Positions 48,731 to 62,722 of a stretch of 64,000 bases of DNA are shown piece after piece. The notes under the pieces were generated by a model that ran no database searches, had not been told where the DNA came from, and saw only the letters and a program-made list of their open reading frames with translations. The translations under genes were made by a program, and so were the position numbers. Source of the stretch: Vanilla planifolia (taxonomy: Eukaryota; Streptophyta; Magnoliopsida; Asparagales; Orchidaceae); contig CM043874.1 of assembly GCA_023846275.1 (NCBI GenBank), positions 25,455,630 to 25,519,629 of the forward strand, given 5' to 3'. The stretch's first letter is position 1. Every line of letters starts with the position of its first letter.

Positions 48731-51700
48731 TACTTACTTTATTATAAATCAAAATGATAATATACTTAATTACATTAGATTGCGTGTCTCTTTCATACAT
48801 GCATCTATACCACTTCATCTCATTAATCATCATTCATGTATTTATTATATGCATATTTTTATTTTTTATTTTTTATTTTATTTTATGTTATATATTATTT
48901 TTATTATATTGCATGATATATGATATTATACTGTATCATTCTATTTATCTTTTCATTCATTTTATTAGACTGGTTTGCTCTGTAAGGAATTGAACTAAAA
49001 AATAAAGTGTCATATTATATGTTTCTTTATATCATATTATACAATATTTTTATTTTCAATTCCTCATTTTTTTCCATGTAATTACTTTGTCGAGTGATCT
49101 GAGATCATAGTGTACATCATATTCTACTTTTCATATTGTGTCATACAGTTATATCAGTTATCTTATTTGATCATTTTATAATATTATATGATAGTCATAT
49201 ATTATAAGGTACAATTTTATTAGTCTACTTCTAAATATCATATTTCTTTTTCCACATACTATACAAATTGGGGTATGATATTGTAGGATAGTTTTTTATC
49301 ATGAGGGTTTTATTCTTCCATTTCTCACTATCCCATTCATTTTTTTCAACATATAATATGATTTGTAATCATACAATACAATATTTCTACTTTTGTTCAT
49401 GAGTTGTTGTTTTATGATTATTGTATTATATCTCTCTTTGAGATATCCCATTGGGCAAAACTTTTGAATTGAGTCTAATTTAACTAAGATCATTTTCTAC
49501 ATTAGATGGTGAACAGTCATTACCAGAAGTGTTGCTAAGAATTTGAATCATTTTAATTTATGCTTGAATGATTATAATGTAATGATGACAAAATGTTTAA
49601 ATATACTATGATATATATATATATATATATATATATTATGTTTTAGAGTAGTAATATACACATAATCTACTTAGAATAGCAATTTAAGTTAATAGAACTT
49701 ATGTCTTCTCATTGTTGTGAGCAAATTTCAAATTTAATTGTTGATTATGGTGATGTACATACATATAGTCAACATTAACCAAATTCAAGATATTGAAAAA
49801 AATTACCAAAATTAACTATTCATGCCTTATTAACCATAAAATGTTGGATATAATATCTGTCTAGATTGACAATGGTTATATTTATGGTAATTATGACAAG
49901 ATTTATCAAAGATCAATGTTATGAATACCATAGTTGGAATAGAAAAAATTTTTAGTCAAGGCTAAGGGCAATGATTTTCAAATTCTATTTCTTAAATTCT
50001 TATGAGTAAGGGTTAAGGATTTCAATTTATAGTTAGGTATCTTGAATCCATAGATAAGTTATATAGCCTTCTAATTGTCAATTTTCTTAATTTTTGTCTT
50101 TAAAGAGGATTAAGACTTGATTTTCAAACAGTCATTAAGCAATGAAGAAGACAATTGAGATATACATATCTTTTCATCGATTTGGCCTAGAATTTCAAGA
50201 TAAAAATACATTGATAATTAGTCGTTTTATTAGTTATGGTGATCAAGGTAATTTATATGATAGATTTTTATGTGGTTAAGTTGATCCTAGTCCCTTACCA
50301 TTTGAGTACTTATTAATCAAGGGGTAGATTTGAGTACGATAAAAAACTTCGAAGCTTAAAATAATTTCTTATGAAGCAATAGAATTGAAATAATTCAAAT
50401 TTTCTTAAATAGTGTACAATAAATTTTAAATCTTAAAGCTTTATAACTAATTTATAAATTTCATTCATAATGTTATAAGATGATGTCAATACTACTCATA
50501 CATAAAATAGTATACTATACATAGCTTTATATGCTTATAAATTATGATCCTAAAATCAAAATACATTTACCAATAAGGATTATAAGAAACATAAATATAT
50601 TGATAAATAAAGATTAACAAACAAAATGAGATATTTAACGACCATTTAGAAGGAAAATGTTGTTATCTCATTAAATCATGTTTTGATCTTTATGAGCAGA
50701 AAGGATTGTTCATTCTGAAACTAAACTCTCAAAATTAAGGTATGTTTAAATAAGTCCTTTAGCACGGAAACTTGCTGGTAGAATTACCTATGCACTAACC
50801 TTTGTGAGCTAAACTAATTTGATCATGAAGTAGCAATGGAGTGATATGTGTATGCATATATATGTATATGAATTGTGCTATTAGGAATCCAAACATATTT
50901 GAAATATATAGAATTTTGAGATTTTATAAAAACATAATCAAAAGAAATATAACCTAATTCACAACAATAATTAGATACTACAGTTAACTTATCAAGATTA
51001 GGCAATGTATGTAAAGTGGTCCTTGTGCTATGTGCATGCATATTAATTTTCTTTCTATGATGAACAATTCACATGAGTTGAATATGAAGCATGATAATGC
51101 ATATATGAAGGTAGATATACAATTTTTTTAAGAAGTTTGGTTCATTTTCAATAAAGGCATATGCATCAATTTTCCTTTTTAGTCTTATATTTTCATTTTT
51201 GAACTTGGAACACCCTAATGTTAAGAAATTAAAAATTGATTTAAAGAATTTATTTTAAACTTTTCGATATCATGCAATTCACTTAAAAGGGAAAAATTTA
51301 AGGTTGCACCCATCATTTAAGAAACTTCTTCTCAATGATTTATCATATCAAACTTTTTAGTCATGATTGATGCTTTCATGAAATAAACATTTCTTTTAAA
51401 ATATGATTTTTTTTTGCTAAGATTTTCAAATTTAAAATGAAATTCATCAAAGGTAGAAATAAATTCTTTATAAGATATAACATTAAAACTACATCTTCAC
51501 TAAAAGAACTCCCTTTAAGATCACCAAACAATTTGGCTCAGGTGCTTATGAGAGTCTTCCTTTTTCTCTTATTCACCTTCCCACTCCTCATCTTGTTTTC
51601 TTTCGCCATCTTTTTCTTTTCATCATATTAAGTTATCTCACCAAACAACCTATCTAATTTATTCATGGTCTTAAAGCAAGAGTTTAAGAGCAAAAATGCT

Positions 51701-53499
51701 CACACAAATATCTTGAGTTTCCTACAATAAAAAAATATTTAAATCATGTGCATTCAATTGAGCAAACTTAAGATTACCATCTTTCCTATCAAAAAAAATT
51801 CGAGGGGTAAGAAAATTTTCAAATTAATTCCTTAAATCTAAAACAATTCTTCAAATATAATTTTTAAAAGAAAATTTGCCAAACTATATAGTGCCTTCTC
51901 ATGAACAAAATAGGGTTCTCCATGGCATAATTTAAAATAAAAAATTTGTAAATTTATTCCATGTAGTGTTTTGCCAAAAGGATAATAACTTTATGATGTA
52001 AAGCCTATACCCTTGAACCATTGTCCTTGAAACAAATGCCAAGAGATGTCATATAAACTCTATGAGCATGCATTCTAATACTAATTGTTACCTATTGGAA
52101 CTCTAAAGATAGGAAGTGAATTGGGATTTGTAAATTTTTTAGTTGACTAATATATTGTTAATGATATGATGTCTACTTTAAAGCAACTACCAAATGATTA
52201 AGATAAAGAATAATTAGAGAGAGAAAACATGAGATTTTTAGGATATTTGATCATAAGCTCTTGCTCACCTCCACTATCAATCATATATTTGAGCTTAATA
52301 TTATTAATCACTATTTTATTTAATCTGAGTAAGGAGCAAAACTCTTTGCAAGTCTCTTTACATAAATTCCTTTGAAAAGGAAATCAGTCTATCTTACATT
52401 AAAAGTATGAACAAACTATCATACTCTCACTAAGAATAAAAATAGGAATAATCAAACTCACAACATTTATCAACACTAATTCTTATACAAGGCAACTCAT
52501 ATTAATACCAAGCCTTGAATAAAACTCTTCTCACGAACTAAGACAATGAAATAACTCTCACAATAAGTATAATAGAAAATATGCACCTAATCTTAAAAAA
52601 GATAAAAATATTATGGAACAAAACTTGAGTTTGAGGGGTGATTTTGTCATGAACCTTTCAAAAACTTGTGAATTAGTGTTTGAAAATTATTTTTGCAAGT
52701 GCTATGTGATGGAACAAGTAAACATTTACTAGAAACAAGGGGATGAGTATGACCCTTGCAGAAAATTCTATTGTGATCTCATTATTATACTCATTATATT
52801 ATCAGATACTTTTCTCTCATATATTTCTTTTATATATAGGGTCATGATTTTTCTCTTGCTAATAAAATTATTTAATAATTTCTTTATGCTCATAGTCCAT
52901 TGTTCTTTTTGTCAAATCAATGCCTTAAAATCCTCAAATAAATTCTCAATAGGCTTTTATTCAATCCAAAAGTATCATCCATATTATAGTTATGAAAGAG
53001 TTTGTATGGTATTAAACATTTTATTACAAGTTTTTTCTAATAAAAAAGAATAGAAGATGTTAGCACAAATTAATTTAAATATTTTTTATCTAAATTATTA
53101 AGGTCATATTTGTTTTAGTAAAAACAAAGAAATAAAAATCAATTTTTTAAATTTTATTATTTGTTTAAAATAAATATAATCTAAATAAGTAACCAACAAG
53201 GATTATTTTTGACACTTCCATTACTAAATATTAAATTGATAAATAAAAAATAAATTTAAAAAAATATTATGATTAATCGTTATTAAAAAAGTGTATTTGA
53301 AGATATATTATTTAAAAGTTCCTACTAAAAATTTGATAAATCTATTATTTAATTTCTTTTTAAAAAAATCATTTAAATCATTAAAAAATATTATAAAAAT
53401 TTAACTAAGACTTATTATTAAAACATAATTAATATTTATTAAACTATTTTATATGATTTAAAATAATGTTTATTATTAGAATTATTTATTTCAATGTTG
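48731..53499. other. AT-rich intergenic sequence
   Basis: No supported gene. Frames such as 48,754-48,993 (hydrophobic, Ile/Phe/Tyr-rich) look like chance translations of T-rich DNA. One (AT)n tract is listed separately. No repeat family could be named. Confidence 0.4.
49611..49636. repeat. (AT)13 microsatellite
   Basis: Twenty-six bases of uninterrupted AT repeat. Confidence 0.95.
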
Positions 53500-53729
53500 A
53501 TCAAAGCTGAATCGATGGAAGAACAAGCCATTAGCCGATGTGTGTAAAGGGTGGAGTTTTCTTACATAAAACGCGCGAAGAAGACAAGAAGCAAAGAAAT
53601 CCTTAACGTGACCAGTATTCTTGTCGTTGCCTTCGCCTCCAGTTAAACATCTAAGCTTTGTTCTTCTATTTGAGACCTACCTTAGCTTCTAACTTCAAGA
53701 AGCCAAAAAGCATTTGCAAACCCTGGAAG
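53500..53729 (+). promoter_or_regulatory. Probable promoter/5' UTR of an orphan first exon
   Basis: GC content rises sharply against the flanks from about 53,510, with gene-like sequence (ACGCGCGAAGAAGACAAG near 53,571) leading to the ATG at 53,730. No firm TATA box is seen. Similar in style to the leader before 62,659, but not clearly alignable by eye. Confidence 0.4.
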
Positions 53730-53793
53730 ATGGTGCAAAGGAGCCTCATTGTTGGCGCTCTCTCTGCCCTGGGAGCTCTCAGCACATCCTTAG
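53730..53793 (+). CDS. Orphan first exon, paralogous to the ZIP-type exon at 62,659
   Basis: The exon reads MVQRSLIVGALSALGALSTS followed by Leu and a split Gly codon, and ends at a GTATGT donor. It is 64 nt long with a phase-1 end, exactly like the exon at 62,659-62,722, and shares the pattern L(x)2AL(x)2-G-x-LSTS-x-G. This suggests a duplicated first exon of a ZTP29-like ZIP transporter gene. The short hydrophobic peptide would form part of the first membrane segment. I saw no second exon in the 8.7 kb before the next copy, so it may be a relic or part of a gene with very long introns. Confidence 0.5.
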
Positions 53794-54006
53794 GTATGTG
53801 TAAAAGAATGGGATGACTCAAACTGTGTTGATTAAAGGTCATGCAACTTATTTTTAATGCAGAAGTATTGTAAATAGTATAATATGGCATAGAATTTCTT
53901 AATAATTAGATTGTTTTTTGTTTTTGGAAAACCATGATGTGTTTAGCATTATAGTTTTTCTGATTAAAGTTCAAAAATATCTCCTAGATTGGCAATATTT
54001 CTCTAG

Positions 54007-54023
54007 ATATATATATATATATA
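54007..54023. repeat. Short (AT)n tract
   Basis: Seventeen bases of alternating A and T. Confidence 0.9.
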
Positions 54024-54670
54024 GACTTAGCATTTAAGTAAATGTATTTTTATTCTTGAAACATTTTTTTATTAATGTTGTTATGTTTACATGATTTTAA
54101 CTTGCAATATTAGTTGAAGAAGTAATCTACTTGAAAACATTATATACTAATGTAGACATAAAATATCCCATTTTAATAAATACATAAATTACTTAGACGA
54201 TAGAAAGATAATGAAAAAATTGCATATTGCACGCTTTATATATATGTATTCAATGACTTTATATATAAGAATTCGATTCTAAAATATAGATAGTAAAATG
54301 AAGTATAGTTAGACTCCTAAGAAAATAATTTAATATTTATATTATTTTATTGCTTTTATATGTCTAGTTTGAATTTTCTAAAATAGTTTTGGAGTTCATT
54401 TTTCTTGTTTATACAACATTCTTTGAACAAAACATTTAAAGAAATGATAATGTAAGCTCTTCTTTTTTTAGATGATGCTTGACACAATGTATGAATATAA
54501 CAACAAAACTCATATAAGTAATATTATAAATAGAACTCTCATGCCAAGGTCATGGTAAAATTTTGAAAGAAAATATATAAACTATGCCAATATTAAAATA
54601 GCAACACCTCACTCCAACACAAATATTAGCTAACATAAGGCATCAAAATATAAAAAAAGAAATATGAAAT

Positions 54671-54709
54671 ATAATAAATAATAATAAATAATAATAATAA
54701 TAATAATAA
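54671..54709. repeat. (AAT)n microsatellite, imperfect
   Basis: Runs of AAT interrupted by AAAT units over 39 bp. Confidence 0.9.
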
Positions 54710-57700
54710 GATACATTAAAAAAATATGAGAATAAACATATCAATTGTAAATGATAATACCAATATGTGAAAATACCTATTAAGGTGATGGTAAAATGCT
54801 CCATTGTGAACATAAAAGATAGTGTAGTCAAAAAGAAGTGGTGGCTAAAATCTCCATGCATAAGTGGTGTAGGAGTCATGCATTCTACCTATATTTGATG
54901 ACATGGGGTTCAAGAGTTTTACTTATACTTGAGTAGCACTTATAGCATCTTTCATTTTATTTATTTATTATTTTAACTACTTATTGAAGCATCAAATTAA
55001 ATAAAAGTCTTATATTTGAGGTTCTCCCTTATTGTTGACCTTGAAAAAGGTCTTAATCTTTATAATCTTAATCCAATTATTATCACATTCTTTAATTTTT
55101 GCCCACTCAAGGTGGAAATGTACCTTTCCTTTTTCATATTCCTTCTTGACAATCATAGTCACTAAGTCATTCTCAATCTATTGAGTGATCTTCACTAGCT
55201 ATTTGTAAAAAATAAACTGCATCATGATATAGTGCTCTTTATAAAATCTCATAAGCCCTTTTTCTAAACATATATTATTACTATTTTTTTAATTTCCACC
55301 ATCTATGATGTATACCTGGCTAATATGAAAATATTTTATTCACATTTAATAATACATAATCTCCTTTTTTAATAGTATCATCAATTCATCCAATATCTTT
55401 TCCTAACAAATTCAAGAACAAATCATTTTTAGAAGAAATCATAGAATTCTCTTCATAAATTTTCTAAGTTGGGTTTGCTTTCAAAATTAAGCCTATGATA
55501 TCTCTACCATTAGTGACTAATGTTGCATCAAGAGTCAAAACTATCAATGGCACTCTTCAACATTCTAGGCAAGCCATGAATTAAACATCATTTCAATCAC
55601 TTATCACTAATCTTTTAGTTTAATTAGATCAATAATATCTATGAAAATGTAGTGGATGAAACTTTAAATAATGTTCCACCAAATGGTCCATTAGAAACAA
55701 ATCCACTTTGTAACATTTCTCGTATTATTCCTTGTCTTTTTCGTCTCACAATGGTTCATTTATTTCTAATTTATTATTAGTACATGCTACCCTTTTATAG
55801 TGCTTCAGGATTTTTAAGGTTTATTTTGCTAAATAACAATTTCTAAACATATGTTTGTGCAAAAATTTCAAATAAATGCATGCAATAGTCATAAATAATG
55901 ACATATGGTAATGTCAAAAGTGTTCACCCTTCCCTTTCATGACAGTATACCCAAGTCACATGTGCCAAGGTGTCGCTTTTTGAAATTGTTTTTTCAATGC
56001 AACCTTAGCATGCATGTTATCTATATTATCATCTATATTTATAATATTTTTTATGGTATGTTTTTAACTTAGTCTGATATCACCCTGTGATGAGCATAAT
56101 GCCTTATAATCCATTTACCCATTATTTTAATCATTTATTAAGACTTCAAATTAAATGAAACAATCTCTAGTTCCACTCTATCATGACAACTTAATTCTTA
56201 ATATATATAAACTAAACATTTAGACATCTAAAACTAAGATTTCATTACAACAGAGATAAACTAAAATTAAAATTTTATTAAAATGTTCACAATGGAAATA
56301 TAAATTAAAGTGTTGTGAAACCATTTTAATGTCATAATAGCTTATTATTATAATATTCCAAATGTTTTGAAATACTAATATTTTATTGAGCTGAAGTAAT
56401 CATAAAACCAATAAGCAAGCTAAGTATTGCTCTCCTTTAACTACTTATATAATGTCCCATCATGTATATACAAATTATCTAAAAGATTTGCAAAAATATA
56501 AGTGAACTACATCACATACTTAATAAGCAAAAACTAAATAATCATACATGCAAGATATTACAATTTTAGGATCATGTGATATACAAGGTTTATAATATAT
56601 TCTATCCATAGGTAAGATAAACACTCATTACAATAATTAATATAAATAATTAAAATGTGCCATATATTGCTTATGGCTCTTTTAGACTATTTATGATCCA
56701 TATGATTTTATACTTTCATATAATACAACATCTCATTATGAGTTTTTGGGCTAATCATATCATTCTTCTTATATTCAGGTACATCTTTATAGGTTTATTT
56801 ATTAGAATATATTCTTTTTAAGACGCAATAACTATAATCAATAACCTTTAATATTATGCATTGTCCTACAATATTTCACATTTAAAATCCATTTTTCTTG
56901 GATGATTAAAAACTATAATCATTTGTTTATATATATTCCATGCAAATCCTATTTGGCTTTTTTATATTAGCAACATGATTTATCATTATATAAATATGAA
57001 TATGATAGTTATGCATATATTTTTTAACCATCAACACCATGAAGTTTAATAATAACATAAAGGTAATCAAATAATCATGTCGAATGACCAAATAAAATCA
57101 TATGAACCACATTATCATTTATATAAATTGTAAAGGCATAAGTACACTCATCAAATGACAAAAAAAATTCACATGACAATTAAGCAATATGCTTATCTTA
57201 TTTTTTGATATAGTAGTCACTCTTTTTTATAGTTTTTTTCATCTTTCTTGAAAACATGTACTTTGCATTTATTAGATTATATCCATATTTCATGCTTATT
57301 ATTTATTCTCATACCTCCTACAATGTTTAATATAATCATTTACATTGATTAGATCACCTTTGACCCTTAAAAATAAAATTATTTCTCTCTAATTGGATCA
57401 TCTATTTAGCCATCAAACTATCTGATCCAAGTGATTAAATTTTGTGATCCACCATCTTTTCCCTCTCTATGACCTTATTAAATCATCCATCCCCTTTGTC
57501 GTATCATTTCATAGGTATTAAATGATTATTAGATCATTTGTGTAGGCATTTGATATAGGTTTTAGACAATTTCTCTCAAAATTATTACTTGTATGATACC
57601 CTATCAGACTATCTGATCTATTATCAAACTAGTTTTAAACTAATGTTAGACCTTTTGATCACTATCTAGTTTGGACATAAAACATTAGGTTCTCAACTTG

Positions 57701-60700
57701 AGAGTTTTAATTCCTATTCTAAGTTCTTCCTTAGTATTACTAATGTATAGGATCCTCATTAAGGCCTCTTATGCAGTCTATCACATTTGTTAAAAACAAA
57801 AGATTTAGTAAATTTATTAACAATTAATTGAATTTAAGAAGGAAACCATACCTTTACTTTCCCAAATGAAAACTTTCCTAAATCCCTTGTAAAGATCTCT
57901 TGTTTTTCGTGGCTTTTTGTGAAATTTATTTTTTTTAGAATATTCTTGAGCAATAAAGCTTTCCATGGACCTACTCCTTCCTTAATTGATGCACACCTCT
58001 ACTTATAATCATGATTAGGGTTTAAGATTTTAGGAAAAATAGTTTTAAGGATTTAAGTAATCCTTTTGATTAAAACCTTATAAAGAATTGTATTACTCTC
58101 ATTTATCGTTCCAATTTGATCTTATTTATTTATTCCTCGATTTATTTGTTATTATAAAATTTTAATATTTTTTCAAAATTTTTTGAAATTTTAAATAATT
58201 TCTTTTATATTTATGTCTCTTATTTGGAATTCATCTCACATTGATGTCATTATGATCTTACCAAAAAAATATAAAAAATAAATAATTTTTAAATAATTAT
58301 TAATATATAAGTAAAATTCATCCATATATCTTTAAGATGTTGCAACTTGTTGATAAGCTAATAGTAACATATAACATTTCCTCTTTTGGATTCATTTTTA
58401 GTGTATTAATGTATTTATCGCTTTGTTTTGCATTTTTCAATATTTTTAGTATTTTTAATTTTTTTAAAAGAGTTCTTATTTATTATCATTTTTTTATAAT
58501 TATATTTCTATTAGAATAGTTGTTTGTAGTATGTGACATGATAACATATTATGACAAAGTATCATTATGTAAGATGCCAAAAGAAGTCAAACTTCTCAAA
58601 AACTAAGGATGCACATTCTTGGAAATTCCTAATTAAACAAAAATATCAAAAACTAATAAAAATAAACAAAAAAAAATACATAAGAAATTTAATTAAGTGA
58701 ATATAAAGATTTACTCCAAAAGTCTTAAAGTAAGAAAAAAACTATAAAGTTGACAACATTGGCTGGTTCTATTATGACTGTAAAGATGTATATCATAATT
58801 CTTCCACCAACTTCAAATCTTCATGAGAAAGAAAAAAATAAAACTAGCAAAAAATAATAAAATAATGGAGGTTTCTACACATTATAGTGAGGTTGTATAA
58901 AAGAGAGATACCTTTATTTTAGTCTTAATACAAGATAGACAAAACATAAAGTTATAATCCAAAATACTTAAAGTCAAGTAGGCCGCTATCATTGATAGCC
59001 ACATAAAAAAGGAATTCATTTAAAAATATATGGGAGAATGGTTCAAAATAATTAATGAGAAATTATTCAAATCATGGAGTTCTTCAAATGTAATATAAAT
59101 TTTATTATTTATTTAAAATATCTGTGATTTGAATGGTTATATGACATTGTCTTATCATTTCTTCCTTTTCTTAATTAATCTCTTATTTTTTTTTCTCTAT
59201 CTACAATTTCTTTTGCTTTCTTCTCCATGGCATCCACTCACTTTTAAGCCTTCATTATCTTTCTATATTTGGTCACTACCTTACATTTTTTTCATCTAAA
59301 ATTATGTTAGGTTAGTTTCATTGATTTTATCTTTATTATCTTATAAGATAACTAATGATCATCATACATAAGTTGACCTTTTAAAATGATGAGTATAAGT
59401 CACTTGTATAGCCTACATTAAGGATGTTTAAGACATACAATGCATGTCATGTTGTGATTAATATTGTATTGGATGTCTAAGTCAATTACCTATCATTTTG
59501 GACATGTTTTGATAACAATCTAGGAAATTATTTAGATCATCTCAAGTAATTTGTGGACACCCAAGTGGTAAAAAAAATGATAGGTAGTTTCACTAGTTCA
59601 TTTATATTTTTTTTTACAATTGGGATGACTAAGGTGCTAAGTTCAATTTTTTTATGTCTTCTTCCTTGCTCTCAAAGATTCCTTTCACCTTAAGGGGGAG
59701 AGAGGGTTAACCCTAAATGTTTTTTTCTACTTTACCAAGAAATTAAGTAAAGCTTTCTTGTCATTATCTCAATAAGATTTAATTGGGGTGACTTTTCTTA
59801 GGTTTAGTTTAATTATCTTCCTTACAATAAAGAAATGGCCTTTGTGGTGTTATTGTTCTCCTCTATCCTATGAAATTATTGAATTCATTTTCTTTCTTTG
59901 TCTATTTCTATCAATTCCATGTGTGCTTCCAAAATGATTTGGCATGATTCTTGCAATAAATAATCAAACCTGTAGGTAAACCATGTTTGTAAAAGTTCTT
60001 ACACTACTTGATATTGCTCCACTATGGAGCTATTTAAGATTTGTTTTTTGTTTATAGTTTCTTTTTTGATATGTGTATCTTTTCTTGATATTTAATTGAA
60101 GAAAAGTAGCTTACATGTGCAATGCTTATATAATACTCTTAAATTACGTTTTGATATGTTAAGCTATGATTTTAACTTTGAAATCTTGAATTAGCTCTCT
60201 ATTTTATTTATTATTTATCAAGCTAAGCATGTCACTATCATCTCGATTTATTGATCATGAGCTTAAGTTGTGATAGTGGCTAATATTGAGAGTAACTTAA
60301 ATTTGATCTTATCATTTAGTTTTGGAATCTTCAGTACTTTCATTTTAAATCCACATTTAAACTAAGAACTAAAGAAATTACTATTGGAATAAAAATTTAA
60401 AAGTCAATTTAAATCACTTTAGTTTGTTCAATTCGTATTTTTAAGAGAGTGCAATACTAATCTATTATATCACATGGTTTCTTGGTAATAAACATGGTTG
60501 ATAATATGAGGTTCTTGTATAAAATTACATAAAAGAATAGATGAATTAGCCTTTTTACAATATGCTTGGCGCTATAAAGGCACCATGTTAGTTGAATAAA
60601 GGGGTTATGAATACAGAGTTTTTTTGTCAAGTTATTGCCCAACTTTCTTAAATTCTAAACAAATTTGTTTAGTTTAGTAGATAGAAAGATTAGAGAAAAA

Positions 60701-62499
60701 AAAACTTTAGAGATATGACAAGTATGATGAAATTTCTTCTGCTGAATCTTTGGTTTGTTGATGAGGGATCTATTCATAAAATAAGGGATGAAATTTATTT
60801 CCCAAATCCATATTACTAGCATTCATTTTTTTTGGTTTTCTCTTGTCTCTCTTTCTCAAAACCTTTCCCATTAATTTCTCTTAAGTGCTCATAAGGTTTT
60901 TTTTCTAAAGTGTGCATCTTACTACAAATAAAAATTTAAAAAATGCATTTTTTGGCATCAACAATGTTGTCATCTTGAGCACATTGAGAAGCATCGATTC
61001 AATGAATCAGGGTAAATTTCTTTAAACCTTAATAGAGGGATGACCAATTTAGTAACTTTATTACATAAGATAAACATCTATTATCTACTTTGTATATTAA
61101 ATTGATAGTAATTTGTTACATTAAGCAAGGTTTGATGGTGCTTCGATTCTATCTTGTTGGGTGGTTTAGATGGTGGTGTAATGCAATTCAATGGTGGTCA
61201 AAGGAGCTTTTTTGGTGACTTATGGTGGTATTGAAGTGACTTTGATAATTTGTACTAGAACATAAAATATCACTTACACAAGTAAAAATTACCTAACTTA
61301 TCTTTTGGTGATAAAATATAAGTGAAACACACTTTCACTGTTTCCATTTTCAAACAAACAAACAATGTTTGAACTTACTATTGCTTAGCAAAATGATATA
61401 GGAGTACATTATTTTTAAGCTTATTGGAAGAGTTCTATTGTTATAACCCATTTAGCAAAGGGGTATTAATTTGTTTAAGATATATCAAATAAATTTTTTT
61501 GTTATTTAGTTTGACTAATTAGTGAATTAGAGTTCAATTAACTATTATGTATTTGGCCATTGTAACTGTGGTTGTTGCCCAAGTGGCACCATTATTGTCA
61601 GGCATCGCTAATGAATAATCATTCCCATAATTAGCTAACAGTTGTTATCAATCACCTTTATTGTTGTCACTTGTTTATTATTGTTAACCAACGACCTACA
61701 TCATTGCCACCATTGTTGCTAGCATTATTTGACAACTATTGTGATCACTATCTTTATTATCACCATTGCAACATTTGCAATCACATTGACAAATGATTGA
61801 TAATCAACTAATGACATTTATCACTATCTTTAGCTAATCACCATCATTGACTTGCATCATCATTTTTCGATCAAGTGAAACTCTATAAAAGCTAAGTTAG
61901 TAACTAAACACAAATTTGATTTAAATGTTATAAGTCTAGATTAGAAATCAAATAGAGTTTCTTTATTAACAATGTTAACTCAACATTAATTGGATCATTA
62001 ACCCTAATTAATTTTACAAAACACTATTCAATAATAGCAATTGTTTCATACAATTACTATAATATAAAAATACTATTAGAGATAAGATTATTGAAAAATA
62101 TTTAAATGAAGAAAAACATTTTTTATTAATCATTATTAAAAAATAAATCCAAAAGTATTTTAGGTTTTTCATGCATATATTTTTTAAACTCAATTATTTA
62201 TAAAAATACTTTTAAAAATGCAATAAAACATTTGCTAAATCAGGTTTCATAATGTATTTTTGAAATTCAGAAAATAAAAATCAACATAGCATGAATAAAA
62301 TATGATTTTATTATTTTGAAAAATATTAAAAAATTATTTCAGCTTTCTATTAAAAAATTAAAAACTATTTTAATCATTTCATTTAATATTTATTAATATC
62401 ATATTATAAAAATATATACTTTTTTAATAATACTTAAAACATAATTTTTTTTTAAATATGTTTTATTATTAATTTATTATTTAACAACGCGTAGTTTAA

Positions 62500-62658
62500 T
62501 GTGATTTTAAAAAGCCATTTCAATCAAAACCGGTCGATGCCTCTGCTTTTCCATTCCATTTTAAGCTCCTCGAAAAAGAAAACCAAAAGAAACCGGCAAT
62601 ACCCTACTAGAACCCTCAAAAACGTTCTTCCTCAAAAACGTTTACCCGTCGATCCTCC
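62500..62658 (+). promoter_or_regulatory. 5' UTR/proximal promoter of the ZIP-type gene
   Basis: The composition changes from extreme AT to a C/A-rich leader (for example AACCGGCAATACCCTACTAG near 62,591) that leads to the ATG at 62,659. A repeated CCTCAAAAACGTT stretch occurs at 62,616 and 62,631. No clear TATA box is seen. Confidence 0.45.
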
Positions 62659-62722
62659 ATGGATTCTCAGGTCCTGGTCGCTCTCGCCCTTTCGCTTGTC
62701 GGTGGCCTCAGTACATCGGCAG
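62659..62722 (+). CDS. ZTP29: First exon of a ZTP29-like ZIP zinc transporter (partial gene)
   Basis: The exon encodes MDSQVLVALALSLVGGLSTS followed by Ala and a Gly split by the donor GTAAAT. This matches, as I recall the family, the N-terminus of plant ZTP29 proteins, ZIP-family carriers linked to the endoplasmic reticulum that move zinc toward the cytosol. The hydrophobic stretch is the beginning of the first membrane helix. The exon is 64 nt with a phase-1 end. The next exon is not found before the window's right edge, so intron 1 exceeds 1.28 kb and the gene is cut off. The identification rests on 21 residues, so it needs the downstream exons to be firm. Confidence 0.6.

Larger units (their letters stand above)
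53794..62499. other. AT-rich intergenic or intronic sequence
   Basis: About 8.7 kb of AT-rich sequence with no GC-richer exon-like island. It holds simple repeats (listed), a low-complexity ATC/CAT-rich stretch at about 61,570-61,870, and unplaced retroelement-like pieces. No open frame with a recognisable motif was found. Confidence 0.45.

Noticed and set aside
48754..48993. 79-codon hydrophobic, membrane-like frame
   Set aside because: Long T-rich and AT-rich simple sequence produces such Ile/Phe/Tyr strings; there is no supporting context.
53666..53890. 74-codon minus-strand frame over the orphan exon
   Set aside because: Antisense shadow of the 53,730 exon and its 5' leader; no motif or start context.
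61570..61870. Possible tandem-repeat gene or CRISPR-like array (ATC/CAT-rich)
   Set aside because: Low-complexity sequence without a fixed unit or spacer structure; CRISPR is not expected in a plant nuclear genome.
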